A stretch of 14,931 nt of DNA from JAFGBZ01 sp043817715 (GTDB lineage Archaea; Iainarchaeota; Iainarchaeia; Iainarchaeales; JAFGBZ01): contig JBDRGO010000001.1 of NCBI GenBank assembly GCA_043817715.1, positions 1-14,931 of the forward strand, read 5' to 3'. The notes under the pieces were generated by a model. The model worked only from the letters and a program-made list of their open reading frames with translations. It searched no databases and was not told where the DNA came from. Positions 5,267-11,522 of this stretch are shown piece after piece (the first letter of the stretch is position 1; each line of letters starts with the position of its first letter). The position numbers and the translations under genes are program-made.

Positions 5267-5428
5267 GTAAGTGCTAACGGTTTTTCTTGAGGTGTTGATA
5301 TATTGATTATACTTGCCAAAACAACGTATTTTAAAAAATGTGAATTTTCAGAATTTTTTTTAATTCTTGAATAAACCCAGTTAAATTGCTAATCTAAGCA
5401 GGTTAAAAAAAATTCTGTTAGCACTTAC
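5267..5428. repeat. Split inverted repeat downstream of the PIN toxin-antitoxin promoter region
   Basis: The right arm (5403-5428) is continuous: TTAAAAAAAATTCTG then TTAGCACTTAC. The left arm is in two pieces. GTAAGTGCTAAC at 5267-5278 pairs with 5417-5428 (12 of 12), and CAGAATTTTTTTTAA at 5349-5363 pairs with 5403-5417 (15 of 15). About 70 bases separate the two left pieces. The outer arms on both sides are followed by GGTTTTT. No gene was found in 5251-5538; the stretch holds this repeat, the right tRNA-like fragment and the leader of the next gene. Confidence 0.6.
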
Positions 5429-5454
5429 GGTTTTTACTGTCTGTAAGCAAGCAT

Positions 5455-5479
5455 TTGGTTTGAATCTTTCGCGGAGCTA
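5455..5479 (+). repeat. Right copy of the 25-base tRNA-3'-end-like direct repeat
   Basis: It is the same as 4371-4395 except that it ends GGAGCTA instead of GGGGCTA. The terminal CGGAGCT is exactly complementary to AGCTCCG at 4164-4170, the 5' end of the tRNA-like hairpin about 1.3 kb to the left. The copy has no tRNA body of its own. It could be an attachment-site copy left by integration at a tRNA gene. Confidence 0.75.
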
Positions 5480-5538
5480 TTTAGTTTTTATTCAAACAAT
5501 AACGGTATCTTTTTATTTGATTTAATTCATTGTTTTTT

Positions 5539-6717
5539 ATGCATTTAATGAGAAATTTTTTATTATTGTTTTTTCTGTTTTTAGCAGTTTTTGTTGCTGT
5601 TGGTGCAGTTAATTTAAATGCATTTTATTGGACTGCTTTTAATGAGAGTTTTTGGCTGGCTGCGCTTGATGAAACAAATGCTTATGCAAGCCTTTCAGAT
5701 GGATTGTCTTCTTTTTCTTCTTTGAAGGAAGCAGGGGTTTCAATTTCAGTTTCTGAAGATTGGATTAAACAGCAGTCTGAAAACATTATTCCTTCTTTTT
5801 TTAATTATTTGCGGGGTGAAACAAAATATTTTGATGCTGAAATTTCTTTAATGGAATTAAAGATTCAGTTTCTTGATTCATTTATAGAGAAGACAAAAAA
5901 AGAACAGTCTTTTGAAATTCCTGATTGTTTGCCTGGGCAGGAGTTCACGCTTTTGGATGATTTTGACTTGCTTTTATTGAAGGCAAAAGAATCATATCCT
6001 TATATTTCTGATTGTTTGTTTGAAGAAGAAATTTTTCTTGAAGAAACAGGTTTGCCTAATTGTTGGCCTGTTACAATTGAACAAAAAATCATTGCACAGG
6101 AATTAATGGGTTCTTTTGCTGAAGAAAATGAATTGGCTTTGGCGGTTCCGAACTGTTGGCCTGTTGATTCAGAACAGAAAAAGCAGGCATTGGTTTTAAT
6201 CACTAGTCATTTTCAGGGAAGCAAATTTGATTTTCCTGATTCAATCAATGTTCAGGAACTTTTTGAATTGAGTTCTTCTGATTCTCATTCCAATGAAATG
6301 CACTTATTTGAAGGGATTAAGGAATTTGCAGGATTGGTTTTTGTGATTTCATTGGTTTTAATTTTGTTCTTTGTTTTATTGATTTTATTGATTTTATTGG
6401 TTAGCCGTTCATTTATTTGGGTTGGCGGAGTATTATTAATTTCAGGAATTATTTCAATTATTCCTTTGTTTTTTATTTCTTTTTTATTGCCTCAAAATTT
6501 ATTTCCTTCAGATGAATTTGGTTTAATTCAATCAATTATGCCTTCTTTAATTGAAAAATTCATTTCACAAGTTCAATTCACTGGATTTATTTATTCAGGA
6601 ATATTGATTGTAATTGGAGCAGTGTTTTTGTTAATTGGATTGGGTTTGTTTTTTTTAAAATCACGAATTCAAAAACCAGATGCTGAAGTTAAGAAGTGCG
6701 GCAAAGCTCACCCATAA
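5539..6717 (+). CDS. Membrane protein with duplicated PNCWPV segment, unknown function
   Basis: I do not recognise this family. The protein (392 residues from the ATG at 5539; the ATG at 5548 is also possible) begins with a signal peptide or anchor (LLLFFLFLAVFVAVGAV). An extracytoplasmic region of about 230 residues follows. Near its end an imperfect repeat occurs twice, 31 residues apart: GLPNCWPVTIEQK at about residues 171-183 and AVPNCWPVDSEQK at about 202-214. Two other Cys residues lie before them, in IPDCLPG and ISDCLFEEE, so disulfides are possible. The C-terminal third has about three membrane helices (residues about 262-289, 295-318 and 350-374) and a short basic tail. A further TTG start lies at 5530. 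Its last 57 bases overlap the end of the convergent tspO-like gene. Confidence 0.8.
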   Translation: MHLMRNFLLLFFLFLAVFVAVGAVNLNAFYWTAFNESFWLAALDETNAYASLSDGLSSFSSLKEAGVSISVSEDWIKQQSENIIPSFFNYLRGETKYFDAEISLMELKIQFLDSFIEKTKKEQSFEIPDCLPGQEFTLLDDFDLLLLKAKESYPYISDCLFEEEIFLEETGLPNCWPVTIEQKIIAQELMGSFAEENELALAVPNCWPVDSEQKKQALVLITSHFQGSKFDFPDSINVQELFELSSSDSHSNEMHLFEGIKEFAGLVFVISLVLILFFVLLILLILLVSRSFIWVGGVLLISGIISIIPLFFISFLLPQNLFPSDEFGLIQSIMPSLIEKFISQVQFTGFIYSGILIVIGAVFLLIGLGLFFLKSRIQKPDAEVKKCGKAHP

Positions 6718-7152
6718 AATATACGGTGCCTGAAGATAACTTGCTTTTTTTTCAATTGAATAAAATGATTTAATCATTAAAGCAATCGCAATCCATAAAA
6801 CAATTATTTCAAGGAATGCTAAAAAAGGATTCTTTAATCCAAAGAAAATAATTGACCATAAAGAATTAAGAATTAATTGAATTGTGAATAAACTTAACGC
6901 AGTTTTTACTTTTTTTAATTCAAATCCTTTTCTCCAAATTAAAAAAGCTGCAATTCCCATGAACAAATAAAGTATTATCCATACTGGTGCAAAAACCCAG
7001 TTAGGCGGGCTGAAGAATGGTTTGTTCAGTAAAGCATACCATGAATTAATTGAAGTAAAAGTAAAAATACTTCCAATAATTCCCGCCATCTGAGAAATTA
7101 AGATAAAAAAAACCAATGCAATTAATTCCTTTGGATTTAAGTTCAGTTTCAT
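6661..7152 (-). CDS. tspO: TspO/MBR family membrane protein
   Basis: TspO proteins are five-helix membrane proteins that bind porphyrins and other hydrophobic ligands; their cellular role varies. The 163 residues match the family size and carry its signatures: SWYALLNKPFFSPPNWVFAP at 37-56, PVWIILYLFMG at 56-66, QLILNSLWSIIFFG at 92-105, and APYILWVSFAALLNFSIWFLN at 142-162. Five hydrophobic helices can be placed. A TATA-like AATTAAATA about 30 bases before the ATG at 7152 suggests a leaderless transcript. The 3' end overlaps the convergent upstream membrane-protein gene by 57 bases. A 23-base tandem repeat lies upstream, between this gene and the dihydrouridine synthase gene. The family call is firm; the ligand is unknown. 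Confidence 0.92.
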   Translation of the reverse strand: MKLNLNPKELIALVFFILISQMAGIIGSIFTFTSINSWYALLNKPFFSPPNWVFAPVWIILYLFMGIAAFLIWRKGFELKKVKTALSLFTIQLILNSLWSIIFFGLKNPFLAFLEIIVLWIAIALMIKSFYSIEKKASYLQAPYILWVSFAALLNFSIWFLNS

Positions 7153-7181
7153 TTAATTCAATTAATTTATTGTTTTACTTG

Positions 7182-7190
7182 TATTTAATT
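7182..7190 (-). promoter_or_regulatory. TATA box candidate of the tspO-like gene
   Basis: The minus strand reads AATTAAATA about 30-38 bases before the ATG at 7152. The palindrome AACCGGTT lies just upstream at 7193-7200 and could be a regulator site. Confidence 0.4.
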
Positions 7191-7219
7191 TTAACCGGTT
7201 TTTTAATTCCTGTGTTTTT

Positions 7220-7323
7220 CTTAATTTCATTTGTTTTAAGCTCTTAATTTCATTTGTTTTAAGCTCTTAATTTCATTTGTTTTAAGCTCTTAATTTCATT
7301 TGTTTTAAGCTCTTAATTTCATT
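7220..7323 (-). repeat. 23-base tandem repeat, four full copies and a partial fifth
   Basis: On the plus strand the unit is CTTAATTTCATTTG followed by TTTTAAGCT. Identical copies lie at 7220-7242, 7243-7265, 7266-7288 and 7289-7311, with the first 12 bases of a fifth at 7312-7323. On the minus strand the unit contains ATGAAATTAAGAGCTTAA across the unit boundary. This is exactly the last five codons and stop of the dihydrouridine synthase gene (MKLRA, stop). The array therefore seems to have grown from the 3' end of that gene. The copies are identical, so the expansion is recent. Confidence 0.95.
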
Positions 7324-8141
7324 AAATGTTTTTCAATTCTTTTTTTGTCTTCAAATCCTGTGCTTTTGCATAATTTAAGGAATTCTTTTTCAAGCGCTTC
7401 CCTTGAAAATGGTTTTATTCCTGAAAATTGCGTGAAAACATTTGGGTTTTCAATGGCTTCCTTTCCAATCATTATTCCATTGCATTTCGTTTTTTCAGTT
7501 ATTTTTTCTGCGTCATTTTTTGATTTAATGCTTCCGTTTCCTATTACAGGAATTCCGATTTCTTTTTTTATCCGCTTTAATGCAACTAAATTAACATAAC
7601 CTGAATTTTTTTGTTTTATTGTGCGTGCATGAACAATTAAATAATCCGCGCCATTTGATTCAATTAATTTGCTTAATTTAATTGATTCAAGAATGTTTTC
7701 TTTTAATCTGATTTTCGCGCAAATTAATGCATTGCTCCGTGAATTCCTCATTTCTTTAATTATTTCTGCAATTCTTGCAGGCCTTTTCATTAAAATTGCT
7801 CCACTGCCGTTAATTGTAGTGAATTCGCTTGGGCAGTCCAGGTTAAGGCAGAAGGAATTGAATTCAGGCAATTTATTGATTGCTTCAGAGAACTCTTTTG
7901 GTTTTACTCCGATTAATTGCGCGCTCACAGGAATATCTAATTCATGTGTTTTTGCGAGTTCAATTGTTGCTTTATTGTTTTTATTCAGTGCCTGAACATT
8001 AATCATTTCAGTAAAACACATTCCTGCGCCTAATTTTCGGCATAAAATCCTGTAAGGCAAATCGCTTACCCGGTACATTGGCGCAAGCATCGGCTTGGAA
8101 ATCAATTCTTTAAGTGAAGACATAAAATTCATTTTTTGCAT
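7305..8141 (-). CDS. dus: tRNA-dihydrouridine synthase family protein
   Basis: Dus enzymes use FMN and NADPH to reduce uridines in the D loop of tRNA. The 278-residue protein carries the FMN-binding TIM-barrel motifs: MLAPMYRVSDLPYR at 18-31, TEMI at 44-47, and NLDCPS at 100-105, with Cys103 as the probable proton donor. CAKIRL follows at 141-146 with Lys143, then IVHARTIKQKNSG at 169-181, PVIGNGSI at 198-205, and GIMIGKEAIENPNVF at 222-236. The C-terminal tRNA-binding domain is short. The start overlaps the end of the upstream two-helix membrane gene by 13 bases, so the two are probably one operon. The last codons are the source of a tandem repeat that continues past the stop codon. The substrate uridine position cannot be read from sequence. 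Confidence 0.93.
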   Translation of the reverse strand: MQKMNFMSSLKELISKPMLAPMYRVSDLPYRILCRKLGAGMCFTEMINVQALNKNNKATIELAKTHELDIPVSAQLIGVKPKEFSEAINKLPEFNSFCLNLDCPSEFTTINGSGAILMKRPARIAEIIKEMRNSRSNALICAKIRLKENILESIKLSKLIESNGADYLIVHARTIKQKNSGYVNLVALKRIKKEIGIPVIGNGSIKSKNDAEKITEKTKCNGIMIGKEAIENPNVFTQFSGIKPFSREALEKEFLKLCKSTGFEDKKRIEKHLMKLRA

Positions 8142-8392
8142 TTAATTTTAATCCATACTTTTTTTATTGGTTCAATTATTATTGTGGATAAAATAAATCC
8201 AATTGCGGGAACAATTGCATTCAAAAAAGGTTCTTCGTTTTTGATTTGAATTAAGAAAAGCGTTATTACAAAATAAGTCAGCACTGCAATAAGCAATCTC
8301 CGTGAAATGCTTGTTTCCCATGCCTTGTCTTTTTCCACTCTTTCATTTCTTTCTTTTATTTTTTGAATTTCTTTTTCAATTTCTGAATCCAT
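8129..8392 (-). CDS. Small two-helix membrane protein
   Basis: The 87-residue protein starts with a charged helix (MDSEIEKEIQKIKERNERVE), then the segment KAWETSISRRLLIAVLTYFV, a first membrane helix at about residues 32-48, a short polar loop (KNEEPFLNA), a second helix at about 56-75, and a basic tail (KKVWIKIKCKK). I know this pattern only as a conserved hypothetical and assign no function. The KAWETS...RR segment before the first helix looks like the conserved signature. The gene overlaps the dihydrouridine synthase gene by 13 bases and is probably translated together with it. The start is ATG at 8392. Confidence 0.75.
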   Translation of the reverse strand: MDSEIEKEIQKIKERNERVEKDKAWETSISRRLLIAVLTYFVITLFLIQIKNEEPFLNAIVPAIGFILSTIIIEPIKKVWIKIKCKK

Positions 8393-8431
8393 AACAGTAA
8401 TTATTAAAGGAAAAAATTAAAAATAAGAAGA

Positions 8432-8462
8432 AAAAAGCCCTTTTTTCAAAGGGCTTTTTTTT
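8432..8462 (-). terminator. Strong hairpin terminator between the two-helix gene and the surface-protein gene
   Basis: AAAAAAGCCCTTT (8432-8444), a four-base loop and AAAGGGCTTTTTT (8449-8461) form a perfect 13-pair stem. On either strand it ends in a T run. It lies 30 bases after the stop of the minus-strand surface-protein gene and before the start of the two-helix gene, so its likely job is to end transcription of the former. Confidence 0.75.
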
Positions 8463-8490
8463 AGGGTGTGCTTTTTGGTTGTTAAAAGCT

Positions 8491-9933
8491 TTATTTGTTT
8501 TCAGTGCTTGTGTCTTTGAATTTTTCTTTTTCTGTTTCATTGCTTGGCATTACAAATTCTGGTTTTGGTGCTTCGTTTTTTATTGTTGTTCCTGTTGAAG
8601 TTGAAGAAAATTCTTCTGAAGAATATTCTCTGTATTCTTTGTCTTTAAAGAATGGTAGCCATGAATTTTTTTCTGCTTCAATGTGGTAAACTGTTCCTGT
8701 TGAAGTTGATTGAGGAGTTATTTTAATGCTTGTTACATTTGGAATGTCTTGAGAAATTTTGTATTCAATTTCAAAGTATGGAATTTCGTGTGTTCCTGTT
8801 GAAGTGTTTGAAACTACTTTTCCGTCTTCAATTGAAACAGTTGAATTTGCTTCTGTTGGTCTTACTACTTCAACTTTTCCAATTGTAACTCCATCGCTTG
8901 TAGCTGTTGGTCTTGCTGTGGAAGTGCTTGTTGAAGTATTGCCGGATGCAGGCCATGGACTGCCTTTGAAAAGCATTTCTTCTAATCTTTTGATTCTTTC
9001 TTCTAATTCAGAAATTTTTTTCTTTAATTCCCAAATCATTTCACAGTTTGTTTGTTCAGAACAATAGTATTGGACTGTTTCATTGAATTTTTTCACAGTC
9101 AAATTCATTGTTGCTTGATTTTTGTATTCTTCTGATGCTTTTGCTTCCCATGTAATTTCATATTTTCCTTGTTTTACATGGTCTTCTTCCCACCAGACTT
9201 TGACTTTAGTTATTCCTGGTGAAACCTGTGTTGCATAAAGCATTCCTTCAGGCAGGAAGTCGCTGTGTGAAACTGTTCCGTTTTCAGTGTATGTTGTGGT
9301 TTCTGTTGGATAAACTGCCATTAATCCTTTTTCAGGGTTTCCAACTACATAGAATTCAATTTCAATTGGTTGTTTTTGATTGAATTCATACTGGCCTTTC
9401 ATGTCTTTGAAGTATGGTGTGTCTTTGTATACATATTCTCCTGCTACATTAACCCTTGTTTTTGCTTCTGCTTTTCTTCCCATTGAAGTTTCAGCTCTGA
9501 AGTAAAAAATATGTTCTCCTGAATTTCCTTGGTTTGGAGTGAATTCAATTACTACAGTAGTGTTTCCTGGTTCAGGGTAGTTTTCAACTTTTGCCCCTCC
9601 TGGAAGCCCTTCTGCATGGACTTTAATCATTTCTTTTCCATCTCCTTGGACCGAGAATTTAATGCGCAGTGTTTCTCCTGCCTTTACTTTGTATTCCTCA
9701 TCCAAGTGTTCAAAGGTTAATTCTCTTGTTAGTGTGGTTGCTATTTCAGCTGAATTGCCTTGGTCACTTGAAGTGCTTGGTGTTGCAATGTTGGTTGTGC
9801 CTGAACCACTTCCGCTTGATGTAGTTTCATCATTTGAATAAGGCATGTTTGTGTTATTTGAATTGTCTGCCATTACAGGCATTGAAATTAGTACAAGCAT
9901 TATTAATGCTAATATTTTGATTTTATAATTCAC
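8491..9933 (-). CDS. Secreted Ser/Thr-rich surface protein with Ig-like domains and a coiled coil
   Basis: The 480-residue protein has a clear signal peptide (residues 1-22, ending MPVMA) and no other membrane segment, so it should be released or held at the cell wall. A Ser/Thr/Gly-rich linker spans about 30-62. Two beta-sandwich (Ig-like) regions cover about 65-165 and 180-280. A pair of Cys (291 and 297) sits just before a coiled coil (about 298-322, ELKKKISELEERIKRLEE). A Ser/Thr-rich linker and a third beta-rich region with three TSTGT motifs complete it. Several N-glycosylation sequons (NNT, NGT, NTS) are present. The GTG start follows GGAGGTG by five bases, the best ribosome-binding site in the window, and a TATA box lies at 9982-9990, so strong expression is likely. 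I do not recognise the family; a surface-layer or adhesion role is an inference. Confidence 0.85.
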   Translation of the reverse strand: MNYKIKILALIMLVLISMPVMADNSNNTNMPYSNDETTSSGSGSGTTNIATPSTSSDQGNSAEIATTLTRELTFEHLDEEYKVKAGETLRIKFSVQGDGKEMIKVHAEGLPGGAKVENYPEPGNTTVVIEFTPNQGNSGEHIFYFRAETSMGRKAEAKTRVNVAGEYVYKDTPYFKDMKGQYEFNQKQPIEIEFYVVGNPEKGLMAVYPTETTTYTENGTVSHSDFLPEGMLYATQVSPGITKVKVWWEEDHVKQGKYEITWEAKASEEYKNQATMNLTVKKFNETVQYYCSEQTNCEMIWELKKKISELEERIKRLEEMLFKGSPWPASGNTSTSTSTARPTATSDGVTIGKVEVVRPTEANSTVSIEDGKVVSNTSTGTHEIPYFEIEYKISQDIPNVTSIKITPQSTSTGTVYHIEAEKNSWLPFFKDKEYREYSSEEFSSTSTGTTIKNEAPKPEFVMPSNETEKEKFKDTSTENK

Positions 9934-9938
9934 TTTTT

Positions 9939-9945
9939 CACCTCC
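9939..9945 (-). promoter_or_regulatory. Strong Shine-Dalgarno sequence fixing the GTG start of the surface protein
   Basis: The minus strand reads GGAGGTG five bases before the GTG at 9933-9931. No in-frame ATG precedes the signal peptide, so this site decides the start. Confidence 0.85.
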
Positions 9946-9981
9946 GTTTTAAGTGAAAGCTATATGCATTCTACTGGAACG

Positions 9982-9990
9982 CTTTATAAG
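9982..9990 (-). promoter_or_regulatory. TATA box of the surface-protein gene
   Basis: The minus strand reads CTTATAAAG. Transcription starting about 25 bases downstream, near 9960, would leave a leader of about 25 bases that contains the GGAGGTG site. Confidence 0.65.
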
Positions 9991-9998
9991 GGATTGCC

Positions 9999-10043
9999 GG
10001 AATAAAGCGGAATGAAATGGAATAGAATGGAATTAGGCTGAAT
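9999..10043. repeat. Helically phased GGAAT repeats upstream of the surface-protein promoter
   Basis: GGAAT occurs at 9999-10003, 10009-10013, 10019-10023 and 10029-10033, exactly 10 bases apart. TGAAT continues the period at 10039-10043. For the minus-strand surface gene the array reads as repeated ATTCC directly upstream of its TATA box. It fills the gap before the stop of the next gene at 10050. It may be an activator-binding array or a DNA-bending element. Confidence 0.8.
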
Positions 10044-10049
10044 TAAATG

Positions 10050-10841
10050 TTATTTTTTTGTTTTTCTTGCAATTAATTTTCTTTCTTTGTCTTTTCTTTT
10101 TTTCATTTCTTGTTCAATTCTTTCAGTCATGGTTTTTGATTCGCTGGCGGAATTGTTTAGCAGTTGTTCTCTAATAAGGCTTTCTCTTTCAATTCTTGTG
10201 TATTCTTTTTTTGCTTCATTCATTTTAACTGCATTGTTTTCTTTTAGTGCTTTTCTTTCCTTTATGTTTTCTTCAAAAAGTTTCTGCATTTGAATTTTTT
10301 TATAGCCTTTAAATATTTCTGTATTTATCCATGAATTGATTCCTTTTTGGCTTAATTTTTCATGCATAAAAGGAGTATGCCCTCCGCCGGTTATGACTAA
10401 AAATTTCTGTGTTTTTGGATTAAATTTTATTCCTTTCAATGAAGTTTCTATTTGTTTAATGAAATCATTTTCCATTTCAGTTATTGCTTTAAGCCTGTTT
10501 TTAATTGAATCAAATGTTTTTTGGGTTTCAAATGTCTGGAAAGCTTTTTCTGAACGCATGGATGAATAAGGGGTTTCTAATGGAATGATTTTGATGTTTT
10601 TGCTTCTGCATGCTAATAATATTTCTGAAATCGCTAAGTAAACAGGTTCTTCTTTTAATTTTGGAATGAGTTCAGTTTGGGGGTAGTGATATTCAGTTAG
10701 GATTTCCAGTGCAAGAAAAGAATTTTTAGGCACTGAATCGCTTTTAATGTAGTTAATTAAATCTCCGTGAAAAACAGAATTTACATGGTGAATCCAAGGA
10801 AGTAACTCCAGTGTTATTTCTGTTTTATGGTTTTTATTCAT
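10050..10841 (-). CDS. Possible TraB/ChaN-like domain protein with charged helical tail
   Basis: This 263-residue protein has no signal peptide or membrane segment. Its first 175 residues resemble, at motif level only, the TraB/ChaN/EreA-like group: a His in VFHGDL at 23-28, LALEILTEY at 43-51, IKIIPLETPY at 83-92, ENDFIKQIE around 124-132, and FLVITGGGHTPFMHEKL at 147-163 with a glycine-rich stretch and His155. The His/Glu pattern and the GGGH motif support the guess, but it is distant. After about residue 185 comes a long, highly charged, Lys/Glu-rich helical tail that could bind nucleic acid or form a coiled coil. A TATA-like TATTTAAT about 35 bases before the ATG at 10841 is the likely promoter. 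An enzymatic role is not established. Confidence 0.7.
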   Translation of the reverse strand: MNKNHKTEITLELLPWIHHVNSVFHGDLINYIKSDSVPKNSFLALEILTEYHYPQTELIPKLKEEPVYLAISEILLACRSKNIKIIPLETPYSSMRSEKAFQTFETQKTFDSIKNRLKAITEMENDFIKQIETSLKGIKFNPKTQKFLVITGGGHTPFMHEKLSQKGINSWINTEIFKGYKKIQMQKLFEENIKERKALKENNAVKMNEAKKEYTRIERESLIREQLLNNSASESKTMTERIEQEMKKRKDKERKLIARKTKK

Positions 10842-10942
10842 TTCAATCCAGTTAAATTAAATTAATTCTTTAATTAAATATTTCTATAATTGTTCAGAAT
10901 TCAATTTTTAAACATTAACGGATGCCCTTTAGAAATCAGGTT

Positions 10943-11452
10943 TTAAAGCAATTTTCTGCAGGTTTTTGGCTTTGTTTGGCTTTTTTGGGGAACTGCTTCT
11001 TTCCATTTCCATGTATTAGTACGCGAGTGAGTGCTTTTATAAATAAGCGGAAGAAATGAACTGCTTTTCTTTATTTTAAAGTATTTGCTTAAACAGGCAA
11101 GTGCTTTTTCATGAATTATTTTATAGCACCCTCCAGCAAACCCTCCGAAGCAAACGGCTTCTATTTCTTCTGGTTTCTTGCCTGCATTTATTTTTTTAAT
11201 TTCTTCTTCAAATCCTTGTTCATAATCTTTCCATTGGCTGGAAAATCCTGTCTCGCTTATTGAAGGAACTGCATTTATCGGACAGATATGCATTTTATCA
11301 CTTTTTTGTTTTGCCAGCAGTTCTAAAAGGCCATTTGTATAAGCCCAGTTGAAATAAAAAAAATGGGTGTTTGGTTCATTTTGTGTTCTTAAAAACTTTA
11401 TGAGTTCATGGAATTGTTCTGGCTTTAAATGAATTCCTAAAAGTATTTTCAT
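10943..11452 (-). CDS. Unrecognised protein, probable frameshift near the C-terminus
   Basis: I do not recognise this 169-residue protein. Residues 1-130 look soundly coding: MKILLGIHLKPEQFHELIKF forms a strand and helix, THFFYFNWAYTNGLLELL follows at 29-46, then MHICPINAVPSISE at 54-67 and AVCFGGFAGGCYKIIHEKA at 99-117. The VCFGGFAGGC stretch, with two Cys and many Gly, could be a nucleotide- or ligand-binding turn in an alpha/beta fold, perhaps with Cys101 or Cys109 as a key residue. From about residue 139 the sequence becomes unlike a folded protein (KSTHSRTNTWKWKEAVPQKS). Skipping one base in the AAAA run near 11035 instead gives IYKALTRVLIHGNGKKQF and a stop at 10938-10936, which reads more naturally. 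The true product may therefore end differently. Confidence 0.65.
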   Translation of the reverse strand: MKILLGIHLKPEQFHELIKFLRTQNEPNTHFFYFNWAYTNGLLELLAKQKSDKMHICPINAVPSISETGFSSQWKDYEQGFEEEIKKINAGKKPEEIEAVCFGGFAGGCYKIIHEKALACLSKYFKIKKSSSFLPLIYKSTHSRTNTWKWKEAVPQKSQTKPKTCRKLL

Positions 11453-11522
11453 GCAGAAATTGTGTTTAAATCAATTAATTAAAGTTACTTTTTTAATTGC
11501 TTTTTACAAATATTTGTTTTTT

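Noticed and set aside
7220..7323. Repeat array as a CRISPR
   Set aside because: The units are contiguous with no spacers and derive from the end of a coding sequence, so it is a tandem repeat.
8759..9067. Plus-strand open frame of 102 codons
   Set aside because: It is antisense to the surface-protein gene, and its Val-rich composition follows from the Thr/Ser-rich coding strand.
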